Assembly: GCA_003852775.1 (NCBI GenBank)
Contig: RDDZ01000012.1
Location: 1 to 56,640, forward strand
Length of the DNA stretch: 56,640 nt
Source of the DNA: Microbacteriaceae bacterium
Lineage (GTDB): Bacteria > Actinomycetota > Actinomycetes > Actinomycetales > Microbacteriaceae
Direction: 5' to 3'
Shown: piece after piece, positions 27,102 to 37,678 of the stretch
How the letters are laid out: every line of letters begins with the position of its first letter
How positions within the stretch are numbered: the first letter of the stretch is position 1
Position numbers and translations under genes: made by a program
The notes under the pieces: generated by a model
Seen by the model: the letters and a program-made list of their open reading frames with translations, nothing else
Database searches by the model: none
Told to the model about the DNA's origin: nothing

Positions 27102-27212
27102 TCAGCGCTGGCCGCGGAACAGGTTGTAGAGCACGACGACGGAGACGGCGCCGATGGACAGCGTCGCCAGGCCGAGCAGACCGATGAAGAAGAGCTCGAG
27201 CGCCAGCATCAT
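27102..27212 (-). CDS. Small single-helix membrane protein (36 aa)
   Basis: The ORF encodes [18 protein letters not shown] followed by more hydrophobic sequence and a basic YNLFRGQR end, one membrane helix with a positive C-terminus. It ends four bases before the nitrobindin gene on the same strand. TAGACT (27220-27225) lies seven bases upstream of the first ATG, a plausible leaderless promoter driving the whole small-protein/nitrobindin/ygfZ operon. Function is unknown. An accidental ORF is possible, but its position and composition argue for a gene. Confidence 0.6.
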   Translation of the reverse strand: MMLALELFFIGLLGLATLSIGAVSVVVLYNLFRGQR

Positions 27213-27238
27213 GCTCACGAGTCTAGTGCCCCCGCGGG

Positions 27239-27511
27239 TCAGGCGCCGACGCCGGTGCGCGTCGCGAACCAGGCGATCGCCGTCGCGATGAGCAGGATGA
27301 GCAGCGCGCCGCTCAGGCTCGCGACGATCCGCTCGACGAGGCCCTCCTTGCGGGCGAGCGAGAGCTGGATCGTGAAGGTCAGCAGCACGAGGGCCGCCAT
27401 GACGACGGGCACCCAGGTGAGTGCCGCCGCGGGTGCGATCACGAGAACCGCGACGGCGCCGAGGATGGCCGCGGCCCACACCGGTATGACGCTGCGCAAC
27501 GAGGTGGCCAC
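27239..27511 (-). CDS. Small membrane protein, three predicted helices
   Basis: A 90-residue hydrophobic protein. The helices are approximately 10-28, 32-50 and 65-84, with a charged loop [10 protein letters not shown] between the second and third. The GTG start has TAGGCT (27519-27524) seven bases upstream. It is divergent from the GlnR-like regulator. It does not match a family I can name, though similar short membrane proteins occur at this locus in other actinobacteria. Confidence 0.7.
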   Translation of the reverse strand: MATSLRSVIPVWAAAILGAVAVLVIAPAAALTWVPVVMAALVLLTFTIQLSLARKEGLVERIVASLSGALLILLIATAIAWFATRTGVGA

Positions 27512-27581
27512 GCACCCCAGCCTAGGGCTGCGTACACTGTCGCGTAGCGAGGAGACCCGAACCGCCCCCGAAAGGACCCGC

Positions 27582-28283
27582 GTGGCGCAGCTGCTGATAC
27601 TGAGCTCCGCCGCCGACACGGATGTGCTGCCGGCATTGGGGCTGCTCAGCCACCGCGTGCGCGTCATCCCCGCGGAACCGGCCGCCCTCGTGAACGCCCC
27701 GACCGCCGACCTGGTGTTCGTCGACGCGCGTCAGGACCTCGCGAGCGCCAAGTCACTGTGCAAGATCCTCCGCACGACGGGTCTCGGCGTGCCGCTCGTG
27801 CTCGTGCTCACGGAGGGCGGGCTCACGGCCGTCTCCGCCGACTGGGGCGTCGACGAGGTCATCCTCTCGACGGCCGGCCCCGCGGAGGTCGACGCCCGCA
27901 TCCGCCTCGTCATCGACCGCCTCGCGAAGGACGGCTCGGTGTCGAAGATCCAGGCCTCGGGCGTCGTCATCGACGAGGCGAGCTACTCGGCGAAGGTGCA
28001 CGGGCGTCCGCTCGACCTCACCTTCAAGGAGTTCGAGCTCCTGCGTTTCCTCGCGACCCACCCGTCGCGCGTCTTCACGCGCGAGCAGCTGCTCTCCGAG
28101 GTGTGGGGCTACGACTACTTCGGCGGCACCCGCACGGTCGACGTGCACGTGCGGCGCCTGCGCGCGAAGCTCGGCGAGCTCGACTCGCTCATCGGCACCG
28201 TGCGGAACGTCGGATACCGCTTCAACGTCTACGAGGACGACCAGGCCCCCGCGTCCTCCGCCGACGAGACCGCCACGCGCTGA
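27582..28283 (+). CDS. GlnR-like orphan winged-helix regulator
   Basis: A 233-residue OmpR-type regulator. The winged helix is canonical ([58 protein letters not shown]). The receiver is degenerate: the usual acidic pair near residue 8 is replaced by LSSAAD, and the conserved Lys by a Thr-Ala-Gly stretch. An Asp remains in VFVDAR. This pattern is known from GlnR, which works without a kinase as a homodimer. It lies next to phosphate genes, as Rv0818 does in mycobacteria. A GTG start, AAAGGA site and TACACT (27533-27538) precede it. Confidence 0.8.
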   Translation: MAQLLILSSAADTDVLPALGLLSHRVRVIPAEPAALVNAPTADLVFVDARQDLASAKSLCKILRTTGLGVPLVLVLTEGGLTAVSADWGVDEVILSTAGPAEVDARIRLVIDRLAKDGSVSKIQASGVVIDEASYSAKVHGRPLDLTFKEFELLRFLATHPSRVFTREQLLSEVWGYDYFGGTRTVDVHVRRLRAKLGELDSLIGTVRNVGYRFNVYEDDQAPASSADETATR

Positions 28284-28328
28284 CGCGACGACCCCCGCCG
28301 TTCACCCCGCACCTGGCAGGATGGGGCG

Positions 28329-30499
<2,171 letters not shown>

Positions 30500-30503
<4 letters not shown>

Positions 30504-31441
30504 GCCCGGCCCCCGTCCTCGCCGCGGGCGCCGTCTGCTGGCGCGTGTCGAAGAAGGGCAAGCCCAAGATCCTGCTCGTGCACCGCACGCAGCACAAGGA
30601 CGTGTCGCTCCCGAAGGGAAAGGTCGATCCGGGCGAGACGCTGCCCGAGACGGCCGTGCGGGAGATCGCCGAGGAGACGGGGCTCATCATCGCGCTCGGC
30701 GCCCCGCTCGGCGTCGTCGAGTACACCCTGCCCGGCGGGCGCGACAAGCAGGTGTACTACTGGGCCGGCGAGGTGAGCGACGACGCCCGCGCGAACTCGA
30801 CGTTCGTCTCGAACGACGAGATCGAGTCGCTGCGCTGGGTGGGGCTGAAGAAGGCCCGCGAGGTGCTCAGCTACCCGCACGACGTCGACATCGTCGACCG
30901 GTTCGCCGAGCTCTTCGCCCAGGGACGCGCGCGCACCTTCGCGATCGTCGCCCTCCGCCACGGCAAGGCCGTCCCCGCCGAGGACTGGGACGGACCGGAT
31001 GCCACGCGCCCGCTCATGCAGCGCGGCATCGACCAGTCGCTCAGCGTCTCGCACGGCATCGCCGCCTACCGCCCGCGCCACCTCGTGAGCTCGACCGCCG
31101 CGCGCTGCCTCAGCACGATCGCCCCCACCGCGCGCGTGACGGGGCTCGCGGTCGAGGAGGACCACACGATCAGCCAGGACGCGTACCGCTCGGGCGGCAA
31201 GGCCGTGCGGGAGGTCGTGGCGGGGCTCATCGCGGGCCGCGAGACCGCCGTGCTGTGCAGCCACGGGCCCGTGCTGCCGCAGATCGTCTCCGCCGTCATG
31301 GACGAGACGCAGACCGACCGCACGTCGAAGCTGCAGCGCGCAGCCGCCCTCGGCACGGGCGAGTACGCCGTGCTGCACGTGCCCGTCGACCACCCCGAGT
31401 CCGGCATCGTCGCGGTCGAGGTCCACAGCCCCACCGCCTGA
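30500..31441 (+). CDS. mutT1: MutT1-like NUDIX hydrolase fused to histidine phosphatase
   Basis: A 313-residue, two-domain protein. The N-terminal NUDIX domain has an intact box: [17 protein letters not shown] and acidic metal ligands (about residues 40-62). The C-terminal histidine-phosphatase domain has LRHGKA (catalytic His) and CSHGPVL. This is the architecture of mycobacterial MutT1, which sanitises 8-oxo-dGTP and hydrolyses diadenosine polyphosphates. Translational coupling to ppk links it to phosphate and polyphosphate metabolism. The pst genes follow after a PHO box. Confidence 0.92.
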
Positions 31442-31466
31442 CGGCCCCGCCACCTGGTTAACAGCA

Positions 31467-31510
31467 GTTCACCTCCCGTTCACCGTTCCCGACGAACCTG
31501 GTCACCGTCG
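31467..31510 (+). promoter_or_regulatory. PHO box upstream of pstS
   Basis: GTTCACCTCCC (31467-31477) and GTTCACCGTTC (31478-31488) are adjacent 11-bp direct repeats. One degenerate unit (31489-31499) is followed by GGTCACCGTCG (31500-31510) in the same 11-bp phase. The last unit ends five bases before a -10-like TAGCGT (31516-31521). This is a typical PhoP/RegX3 activation site, driving pstS under phosphate limitation. Confidence 0.82.
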
Positions 31511-31578
31511 CTTCCTAGCGTCGGCAGCGAGGCCGCCAAGAGCCTCGCAACCTGACCGACATTCCCGAAGGGAACACA

Positions 31579-32676
31579 GTGAAGATCACGCGTACCGGCG
31601 GCATCGCCGCCCTCGCGCTCGCGGGCACGCTCGCCCTCAGCTCCTGCGCGGCCAACGAGCCCGGCACCGGAGGAAACGACGACCAGCCCAGCGGGCTCTC
31701 CGGCACCCTCATCGGTGCCGGCGCATCGTCGCAGCAGTCGGCCCAGGAGGCCTGGGTCGCCGCGTTCCAGACCGCCAACCCCGACGTGACCGTCGAGTAC
31801 GACCCTGTCGGCTCGGGTGGCGGGCGCGACACCTTCAAGGCGGGCGGCAGCCAGTTCGCCGGGTCTGACCGCGCCTTCAAGCTCGACGAGATCGAGGCCG
31901 ACGACTTCGGTGCCTGCATCGCGGGCACCGACATCATCGAGATCCCCGCCTACATCTCGCCGATCGCCGTCATCTTCAACCTCGACGGCATCGACTCGCT
32001 CAACCTCGACGCGGCGACCCTCGCCGGCATCTTCACGGGCCAGATCACCAAGTGGAACGACGCGGCGATCGCCTCGCAGAACGACGGTGTCGAGCTGCCC
32101 GATCTGCAGATCACGCCCGTGCACCGCGGCGACGACTCCGGCACCACCGCCAACTTCACCGACTACCTCGCGGTCGCCGCACCCGAGGTGTGGACGGTCG
32201 GCTCGATCGAGTCGTGGCCGGCCGAGTTCGGCGGCGAGGCGGCGAACCAGACCTCCGGCATGGTCGACGCGGTCACCAACGGCACCGGCACGATCGGCTA
32301 CGCCGACGCCTCGCGCGCCGGAGACCTCGGAACCGTCGCGGTCAAGGTCGGCGACGAGTACGTTCCGTACTCGCCCGAGGCCGCAGCCGCCATCGTCGAC
32401 GCCTCGCCCCTCGAGGAGGGTCGCGGCGAGTTCGACCTCGCCGTGTCGCTCGAGCGCGACTCGACCGCATCCGGTGTCTACCCGATCGTGCTCATCTCGT
32501 ACCTCATCGCGTGCACCGAGTACGCCGAGGGCGCACCCGTCGAGCTCGTCAAGGAGTACCTCGCGTACGTCGTGAGCGCGGAGGGCCAGCAGGCCGCCCA
32601 GGAGGCCGCTGGTTCGGCCCCCATCTCGGACACGCTCCGTGAGAAGGCGCTCGCCGGAATCAACTCCATCAAGTAA
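31579..32676 (+). CDS. pstS: Phosphate ABC transporter substrate-binding lipoprotein
   Basis: A 365-residue lipoprotein. The signal peptide ends in lipobox LSSC (about residue 25). The phosphate-binding segments are GAGASSQQSAQEAW, DPVGSGGGRDTFKAGGSQFAGSD and HRGDDSGTTANFTDYL, which carry the Ser/Thr/Arg/Asp residues that bind phosphate. It captures orthophosphate outside the membrane and delivers it to PstCA. The GTG start follows a GAAGGGAA site. It is first gene of pstSCAB, with a PHO box upstream and a strong hairpin after its stop. Confidence 0.96.
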   Translation: MKITRTGGIAALALAGTLALSSCAANEPGTGGNDDQPSGLSGTLIGAGASSQQSAQEAWVAAFQTANPDVTVEYDPVGSGGGRDTFKAGGSQFAGSDRAFKLDEIEADDFGACIAGTDIIEIPAYISPIAVIFNLDGIDSLNLDAATLAGIFTGQITKWNDAAIASQNDGVELPDLQITPVHRGDDSGTTANFTDYLAVAAPEVWTVGSIESWPAEFGGEAANQTSGMVDAVTNGTGTIGYADASRAGDLGTVAVKVGDEYVPYSPEAAAAIVDASPLEEGRGEFDLAVSLERDSTASGVYPIVLISYLIACTEYAEGAPVELVKEYLAYVVSAEGQQAAQEAAGSAPISDTLREKALAGINSIK

Positions 32677-32691
32677 CACGCACCACCCTCT

Positions 32692-32732
32692 CCCGGGGTC
32701 GTCGATCGTTTGCCACGACCGACGACCCCGGG
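32692..32732 (+). terminator. Hairpin between pstS and pstC
   Basis: A perfect 13-bp stem CCCGGGGTCGTCG / CGACGACCCCGGG (32692-32704 and 32720-32732) has a 15-base loop and lies 15 bases after the pstS stop. It probably protects the pstS 3' end and partly terminates, giving an excess of binding protein over permease subunits. Confidence 0.7.
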
Positions 32733-32789
32733 CAGACTCACTTGCAACACCATCCGACCGACCCGTTCCCGAGAGGCACGCCGGCCCGC

Positions 32790-33731
32790 ATGACCGCCCC
32801 CACCGATCGGAACCGCCCCGTACAACGCCTCGGAGACCGGGTGTTCTCGGGAAGCGCGCTCGCCGCTGGCTCGATGATCCTCGGCGCACTCGCCCTCGTC
32901 GCCGGCTTCCTCGTGCTGCAGAGCGTCCCGGCGTTCACGACGCCCCCCGATGAGATCTCGATCCTCGGCGACAAGAACCTGTGGGATTACGCCTGGCCCC
33001 TCATCTTCGGCACCATCTGGGCTGCGATCCTCGCGCTCGTCATCGCCATCCCGATCTCGATCGGCATCGCCCTCTTCATCTCGCACTACGCCCCCCGTCG
33101 CCTCGCGCAGTCTCTCGGCTACATCGTCGACCTGCTCGCCGCCGTTCCCTCCGTCGTCTTCGGGCTGTGGGGCGGCAACGTGCTCGCGCCCCTCGTGCAG
33201 CCCTTCTACGTGTGGCTGTGGGAGAGCTTCTCGTGGATCCCCCTCTTCGCGGGCCCGCCCTCCGGAACCGGCCGCACCATCCTGACCGCCGCCGTCGTGC
33301 TCGCGGTCATGGTGCTGCCGATCATCACCGCCATCAGCCGCGAGGTGTTCCTGCAGACCCCCAAGCTGCACGAAGAAGCTGCGCTCGCGCTCGGCGCCAC
33401 CCGCTGGGAGATGATCCGGATGACGGTGTTCCCGTTCGGGCGCGCCGGCATCATCTCGGCGTCGATGCTCGGCCTCGGGCGCGCGCTCGGCGAGACCATG
33501 GCCGTCGCGATGGTGCTGTCGGCGACAGGCCTCGTCACCTTCAACCTGATCAGCTCGGGCAACCCCTCCACGATCGCCGCCAACATCGCGCTCAGCTTCC
33601 CGGAGGCCTACGGCACCAACGTCAACGTGCTGATCGCGACCGGGCTCATGCTGTTCGCCATCACCCTCATCGTCAACGCCCTCGCCCGCATCGTCGTCAA
33701 CCGCCGCAAGGCGTTCTCGGGAGCCAACTGA
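32790..33731 (+). CDS. pstC: Phosphate ABC transporter permease PstC
   Basis: A 313-residue membrane protein with six helices. The permease signature is EEAALALGATRWEMIRMTVFP (the EAA loop contacting PstB), followed by GRALGETMAVAMVLS. The ATG at 32790 is chosen because an AGAGG-type site precedes it. An in-frame TTG at 32742 would add 16 residues without similarity to the family. The stop overlaps pstA by one base (TGATG). Confidence 0.94.
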   Translation: MTAPTDRNRPVQRLGDRVFSGSALAAGSMILGALALVAGFLVLQSVPAFTTPPDEISILGDKNLWDYAWPLIFGTIWAAILALVIAIPISIGIALFISHYAPRRLAQSLGYIVDLLAAVPSVVFGLWGGNVLAPLVQPFYVWLWESFSWIPLFAGPPSGTGRTILTAAVVLAVMVLPIITAISREVFLQTPKLHEEAALALGATRWEMIRMTVFPFGRAGIISASMLGLGRALGETMAVAMVLSATGLVTFNLISSGNPSTIAANIALSFPEAYGTNVNVLIATGLMLFAITLIVNALARIVVNRRKAFSGAN

Positions 33732-34813
33732 TGACCGCCACAACCGGCGCGAAGCCGCTCGTCAACGCCTACGCGAGCGGACGTCTCGCCAAGCCCGTGC
33801 CGTGGGCGCTGCTCGGGGCTACCCTGCTCGTCTCCGCGGTGAGCTTCGTGTTCATCTGGATGGCCGAACCCGAGACCGAGTACAACATCGCCGCCGCCGT
33901 GTTCCTCGGCGTCGTCGGATACGCGGCCGCGATCTACGTCGTCTCCCGCCTCGTCGAGGGGCCGCGCCCCGCGATGAACCGCCTCATCACGACCCTCGTC
34001 GTGCTTACCTTCGTGATCGCGCTGCTGCCGCTCATCTCGCTCATGTTCACGGTCATCGTGAACGGCCTGCCGCGCTTCGATGCGACCTTCTTCACCTGGT
34101 CGATGCGCAACGTCGTCGGCGAAGGCGGGGGCGCCATCCACGCCATCATCGGCACGCTGCTCATGACCGGCACGGCCGCGCTCATCTCGATCCCCGTCGG
34201 GCTGCTCACCTCCATCTACCTCGTCGAGTACGGCCGCGGACCCCTCGCCCGCGCCATCACCTTCTTCGTCGACGTGATGACCGGCATCCCCTCGATCGTG
34301 GCGGGCCTGTTCGCCTACGCCCTCTTCACGCTCATCTTCGGCCCGGGCGTGCGCCTCGGCATCGCCGGCGCGATCGCGCTGGCCGTGCTCATGGTTCCCG
34401 TGGTCGTGCGCTCGAGCGAAGAGATGCTGCGGTTGGTGCCGAACGAGCTGCGCGAGGCCTCGTACGCGCTCGGGGTGCCGAAGTGGCTCACGGTGCTCAA
34501 GATCGTGCTGCCGACCTCGATGGCCGGGATCACGACCGGCGTCATGCTCGCCGTGGCGCGCGTCATCGGCGAAACCGCCCCGCTGCTCGTGGCGGCCGGC
34601 TTCACGACCAACGTCAACTGGAACCTGTTCGACGGCCGCATGCAGAGCCTGCCGGTCTTCGTCTACAGCTCGTACGTGTCGCAGGGAACGAACGCTGCCG
34701 CATCCCTCGACCGTGCGTGGGCCGGCGCGCTCACGCTCATCGTCATCGTCATGCTCCTCAACCTCATCGGCCGCCTCGTAGCGCGCGTGTTCGCGCCCAA
34801 GGTCGGCCGCTGA
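33731..34813 (+). CDS. pstA: Phosphate ABC transporter permease PstA
   Basis: A 360-residue permease partner of PstC. It has two extra N-terminal helices (about 25-75) before the conserved six-helix core, longer than the usual 280-300 residues. The core contains [20 protein letters not shown] (EAA loop) and [16 protein letters not shown]. An [14 protein letters not shown] segment matches the Pst-specific channel region. It overlaps pstC by one base and sits 19 bases before pstB. Confidence 0.94.
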   Translation: MTATTGAKPLVNAYASGRLAKPVPWALLGATLLVSAVSFVFIWMAEPETEYNIAAAVFLGVVGYAAAIYVVSRLVEGPRPAMNRLITTLVVLTFVIALLPLISLMFTVIVNGLPRFDATFFTWSMRNVVGEGGGAIHAIIGTLLMTGTAALISIPVGLLTSIYLVEYGRGPLARAITFFVDVMTGIPSIVAGLFAYALFTLIFGPGVRLGIAGAIALAVLMVPVVVRSSEEMLRLVPNELREASYALGVPKWLTVLKIVLPTSMAGITTGVMLAVARVIGETAPLLVAAGFTTNVNWNLFDGRMQSLPVFVYSSYVSQGTNAAASLDRAWAGALTLIVIVMLLNLIGRLVARVFAPKVGR

Positions 34814-34832
34814 CCCCCGGAAGAAGGAACCC

Positions 34833-35612
<780 letters not shown>

Positions 35613-35620
35613 CCACCGCT

Positions 35621-35672
35621 CCCGTTTGTTGCACGCGCGCCGGTACCTCCGGGCGCGCGTGCAACAAACGGG
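35621..35672. repeat. Perfect 21-bp inverted repeat after pstB
   Basis: The left arm (35621-35641, beginning CCCGTTTGTTGCACG) is exactly complementary to the right arm (35652-35672), with a 10-base loop containing GGTACC. It lies nine bases after the pstB stop between convergent genes. There is no U-tract. The AT-containing outer stem (GTTTGTTG) is unusual for terminators in this genome. Confidence 0.85.
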
Positions 35673-35696
35673 ATCGCGGGGCCGGGAGACGTGAGT

Positions 35697-35774
35697 GCCG
35701 GGCCGCAGAACGCCTCTCGGCGCGAGGCCGCTCGAAGCGGCGAAAGGTGGAGCCCGGGGTTACTGCGGCCCGGC
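35697..35774. other. Unassigned multi-stem structured element
   Basis: The outer 12-bp perfect stem GCCGGGCCGCAG (35697-35708) / CTGCGGCCCGGC (35763-35774) encloses hairpin GCCTC/GAGGC, hairpin CCGCT-CGA-AGCGG, and an unpaired CGAAAGGTGGAGCCCGGGG segment. It could be a small RNA, a complex bidirectional terminator or a repeat-family member. It does not match a riboswitch class I can name. The rest of the gap to 35869 shows nothing recognisable. Confidence 0.4.
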
Positions 35775-35869
35775 TCCGACAGTCTACGCGTCCGGGTAGG
35801 TGCCGCCCGCCGACGGAGGCGACTCCCAGGCGCCGTTCGCGTGCTGCGAAACCGGGAATGCCGGGCGCG

Positions 35870-36502
35870 TCAGTCGAGCGAGCCGTCGTGCGCCATCCGT
35901 GCGCAGACGGCGAGGTCGTCGGCGATCGACGTGAGCCGCGAGGCGCGCTTCGTGAGCACCGTGGACCGCTCGGGCGCGGGCGCCTCCTGATCGTCGGCGA
36001 CGGATACCGCCCCCGACGCCTCGACGCGGCAGAACGCCGCCGCGCGCTCGAGGGCGTGGGCCAGGTCGCCGTCGAAGACGCCGCGCAGGATGCGGTTCGA
36101 CAGCTCGAGCACCTCGTCCGGCCCCGCGGGAGTCGGGGCGCCCGCGACGACCGGGTCGATCGTGCGCAGCACCTCGGTGCCGCGCTGGAAGAGCAGGGCG
36201 ACGCCGGCGGGGTCGCTCGAGATCATGGCCCGCAGCAGGTAGATGCGCCAGAGCGCCCCCGGCAGGGTGTGCGGGCCGGACAGCGCCCACAGCTCGGCGA
36301 TCGCGTCGAGCCCGTGCTCGTCGGTGAGCCGCACGACGCGGTCGAGCACCTCGGGGTCGTCGCTGTCGCGCACACGGGCGACGAGCGAGCGCGCGGTGTC
36401 GTGCGCGATGCGGCGGCTGACGGCCGGGTCGGGAGCCGCGCCCTCGTACGCCTCGAACTCGCGCCCCCCGAAGAGCGTCGGCTTGTGGAAGTCGTCGGCC
36501 AT
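35870..36502 (-). CDS. Conserved actinobacterial protein of unknown function
   Basis: A 210-residue, helix-rich cytosolic protein beginning MADDFHKPTLFGGREFEAYEG, a start conserved in actinobacterial homologues. Those homologues are sometimes mislabelled as RNA polymerase subunits. The pattern of short helices (DPEVLDRVVRLTDEHGLDAIAELWALS, PGALWRIYLLRAMI) suggests a small helical-repeat fold. No catalytic motif is visible. The ATG has GAGAAT (36509-36514) six bases upstream. It is divergent from tRNA-Lys. Confidence 0.75.
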   Translation of the reverse strand: MADDFHKPTLFGGREFEAYEGAAPDPAVSRRIAHDTARSLVARVRDSDDPEVLDRVVRLTDEHGLDAIAELWALSGPHTLPGALWRIYLLRAMISSDPAGVALLFQRGTEVLRTIDPVVAGAPTPAGPDEVLELSNRILRGVFDGDLAHALERAAAFCRVEASGAVSVADDQEAPAPERSTVLTKRASRLTSIADDLAVCARMAHDGSLD

Positions 36503-36557
36503 CGCCCCATTCTCCCCCGGCGCACGGCCGGGCGCTCGGCGGCTACGCTTGGGCCGC

Positions 36558-36630
36558 GGGCCTCTAGCTCAGTCGGTAGAGCAGCGGACTTTTAATCCGT
36601 AGGTCGTGGGTTCGAGCCCCACGGGGCCCA
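36558..36630 (+). tRNA. tRNA-Lys (anticodon TTT)
   Basis: Cloverleaf: acceptor GGGCCTC/GGGGCCC with one G-U pair, D-arm GCTC/GAGC, anticodon stem GCGGA/TCCGT with loop CTTTTAA (anticodon TTT), T-arm GTGGG/CCCAC with TTCGAGC, discriminator A. CCA is not fully encoded (ACCG follows). A -10-like TACGCT (36544-36549) lies eight bases upstream. Confidence 0.97.
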
Positions 36631-36656
36631 CCGCATCCGCGTATGCCCGAACGGGG

Positions 36657-37202
36657 CTAGACCCGGTCGCCGGAGCCGCGCGGCGGGTCGACCGAGACGT
36701 CGAGCTTCTCGTGCTTGCCGCTGAGCGACGACCACTGCGACGCGGTGCCCTTCGCGGCGTGGTGCGAGGCGCGCACGGCGCGCTCGTCGGCCCACGAGTT
36801 GAGGCGGTGGCCGGCGTGGCCGCGCACGTGCTCGAGCACGACGTCCGGGAGCCCCTTGGCGCGACGGGCGTCGCGCACGGCGATGAGGTCCTCGAGGATC
36901 TCGCGGTTGGCGACCGGCTTCTTGGCGCTCGTGAGCCAGCCGCGGCGCTTGTGGCCGTCCATCCACGACGAGTAGGTGTCGATCGCGTACTTCGAGTCGG
37001 CCTGCACGATGAGCTCGGGCACGTCGATGTGGTCGCGGATGGCGTAGAGCAGCCCCAGGAGCTCGCCGATGTTGTTGGTGCCGCTCGGGATGGACCCGGC
37101 CGCCCAGTGGCCGTCCTCGCCGACCCACGCCCATCCGGCCGGCCCCGGGTTGCCCTTGCAGGCGCCGTCGGTGGCCACGATGTAGCGGTCGGGAGTGCTC
37201 AC
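36657..37202 (-). CDS. rnhA: Ribonuclease HI
   Basis: A 181-residue endonuclease degrading RNA in RNA-DNA hybrids. The four catalytic acids are visible: D12 (ATDGACKGNPGPAGWA), E47 (NNIGELLGLL), D69 (QADSKYAI) and D139 (NSWADERA), with the catalytic-loop H129 in RGHAGH. A basic C-terminal extension of about 30 residues follows the core. The GTG start has GAGGAT (37209-37214) six bases upstream, and the intervening CGAGGA may also act as a ribosome site. Confidence 0.95.
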   Translation of the reverse strand: MSTPDRYIVATDGACKGNPGPAGWAWVGEDGHWAAGSIPSGTNNIGELLGLLYAIRDHIDVPELIVQADSKYAIDTYSSWMDGHKRRGWLTSAKKPVANREILEDLIAVRDARRAKGLPDVVLEHVRGHAGHRLNSWADERAVRASHHAAKGTASQWSSLSGKHEKLDVSVDPPRGSGDRV

Positions 37203-37307
37203 TCCTCGATCCTCTCAGGAGCGGGCGACGACCGCCGACGCGTCGCCGTGCACAGCCGCTGCCCGGCGACGCTCGCTACCCTGGGATCGGAGGCCGCAGC
37301 CGGCCTC

Positions 37308-37349
37308 GCGGACGAGGGAGCAGTACCCGCACCACGACAAGACTGACTC
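37308..37349 (+). promoter_or_regulatory. Guanidine-III (mini-ykkC-III) riboswitch
   Basis: The 42-base leader reproduces the guanidine-III aptamer blocks in order: GCGGACGAGG, AGCAGTACCCGC, then GACAAGACTGACTC. P1 forms between GCGG and CCGC. The pseudoknot forms between GAGCAGT and ACTG(A)CTC with one bulge. The GGAAGGG ribosome site starts at the next base (37350), so ligand-dependent folding can control translation of the SMR pair. Closely matching conserved segments (GGACGAGG, GUACCC, GACAAGAC) and the downstream genes make this call strong. Confidence 0.9.
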
Positions 37350-37361
37350 GGAAGGGCAGCC

Positions 37362-37676
37362 ATGTCATGGATCATCCTCATCGCCTCGGGCATGCTCGAG
37401 GCCGTCTGGGCCACCGCCCTCGGCGCGTCGAAGGGTTTCCGGAAACCCGTGCCCACCGTCGTCTTCCTCGTCGCGATGACGCTCAGCATGGTCGGCCTCG
37501 CGATCGCGATGGCCGAGATCCCCACGGGCACGGCCTATGCCGTGTGGGTGGGCATCGGGGCGAGCCTCACCGTGCTCTGGTCGATCGTGAGCGGCGCCGA
37601 GCGGGCGGACGTCGTGCGCCTGCTGCTCATCGCGGCCCTCGTGGGCGCGGTCGTCGGGCTCAAGGCGGTGAGCTGA
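37362..37676 (+). CDS. SMR-family guanidinium exporter subunit (Gdx-type)
   Basis: A 104-residue, four-helix small multidrug resistance protein. The central membrane Glu is in SGMLEAVWATALGASKGF, and IPTGTAYAVWVGIGASLTVLWS is the Gdx/SugE-type signature rather than the EmrE type. Gdx proteins export guanidinium in exchange for protons. It directly follows a guanidine-III riboswitch. A second SMR gene starts two bases after its stop, so a heterodimer is likely. Confidence 0.92.
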   Translation: MSWIILIASGMLEAVWATALGASKGFRKPVPTVVFLVAMTLSMVGLAIAMAEIPTGTAYAVWVGIGASLTVLWSIVSGAERADVVRLLLIAALVGAVVGLKAVS

Positions 37677-37678
37677 CG

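Noticed and set aside
28300-28321. PHO-box-like GTTCACCCCGC upstream of ppk
   Set aside because: Only one good 11-bp unit is present. The following unit (ACCTGGCAGGA) does not match, so it falls short of the repeats at pstS.
35697-35774. Possible known riboswitch or SRP RNA
   Set aside because: Compared from memory with c-di-AMP, c-di-GMP, SAM, TPP, cobalamin, guanidine and SRP consensus blocks; none fits in order. Kept only as an unassigned structured element.
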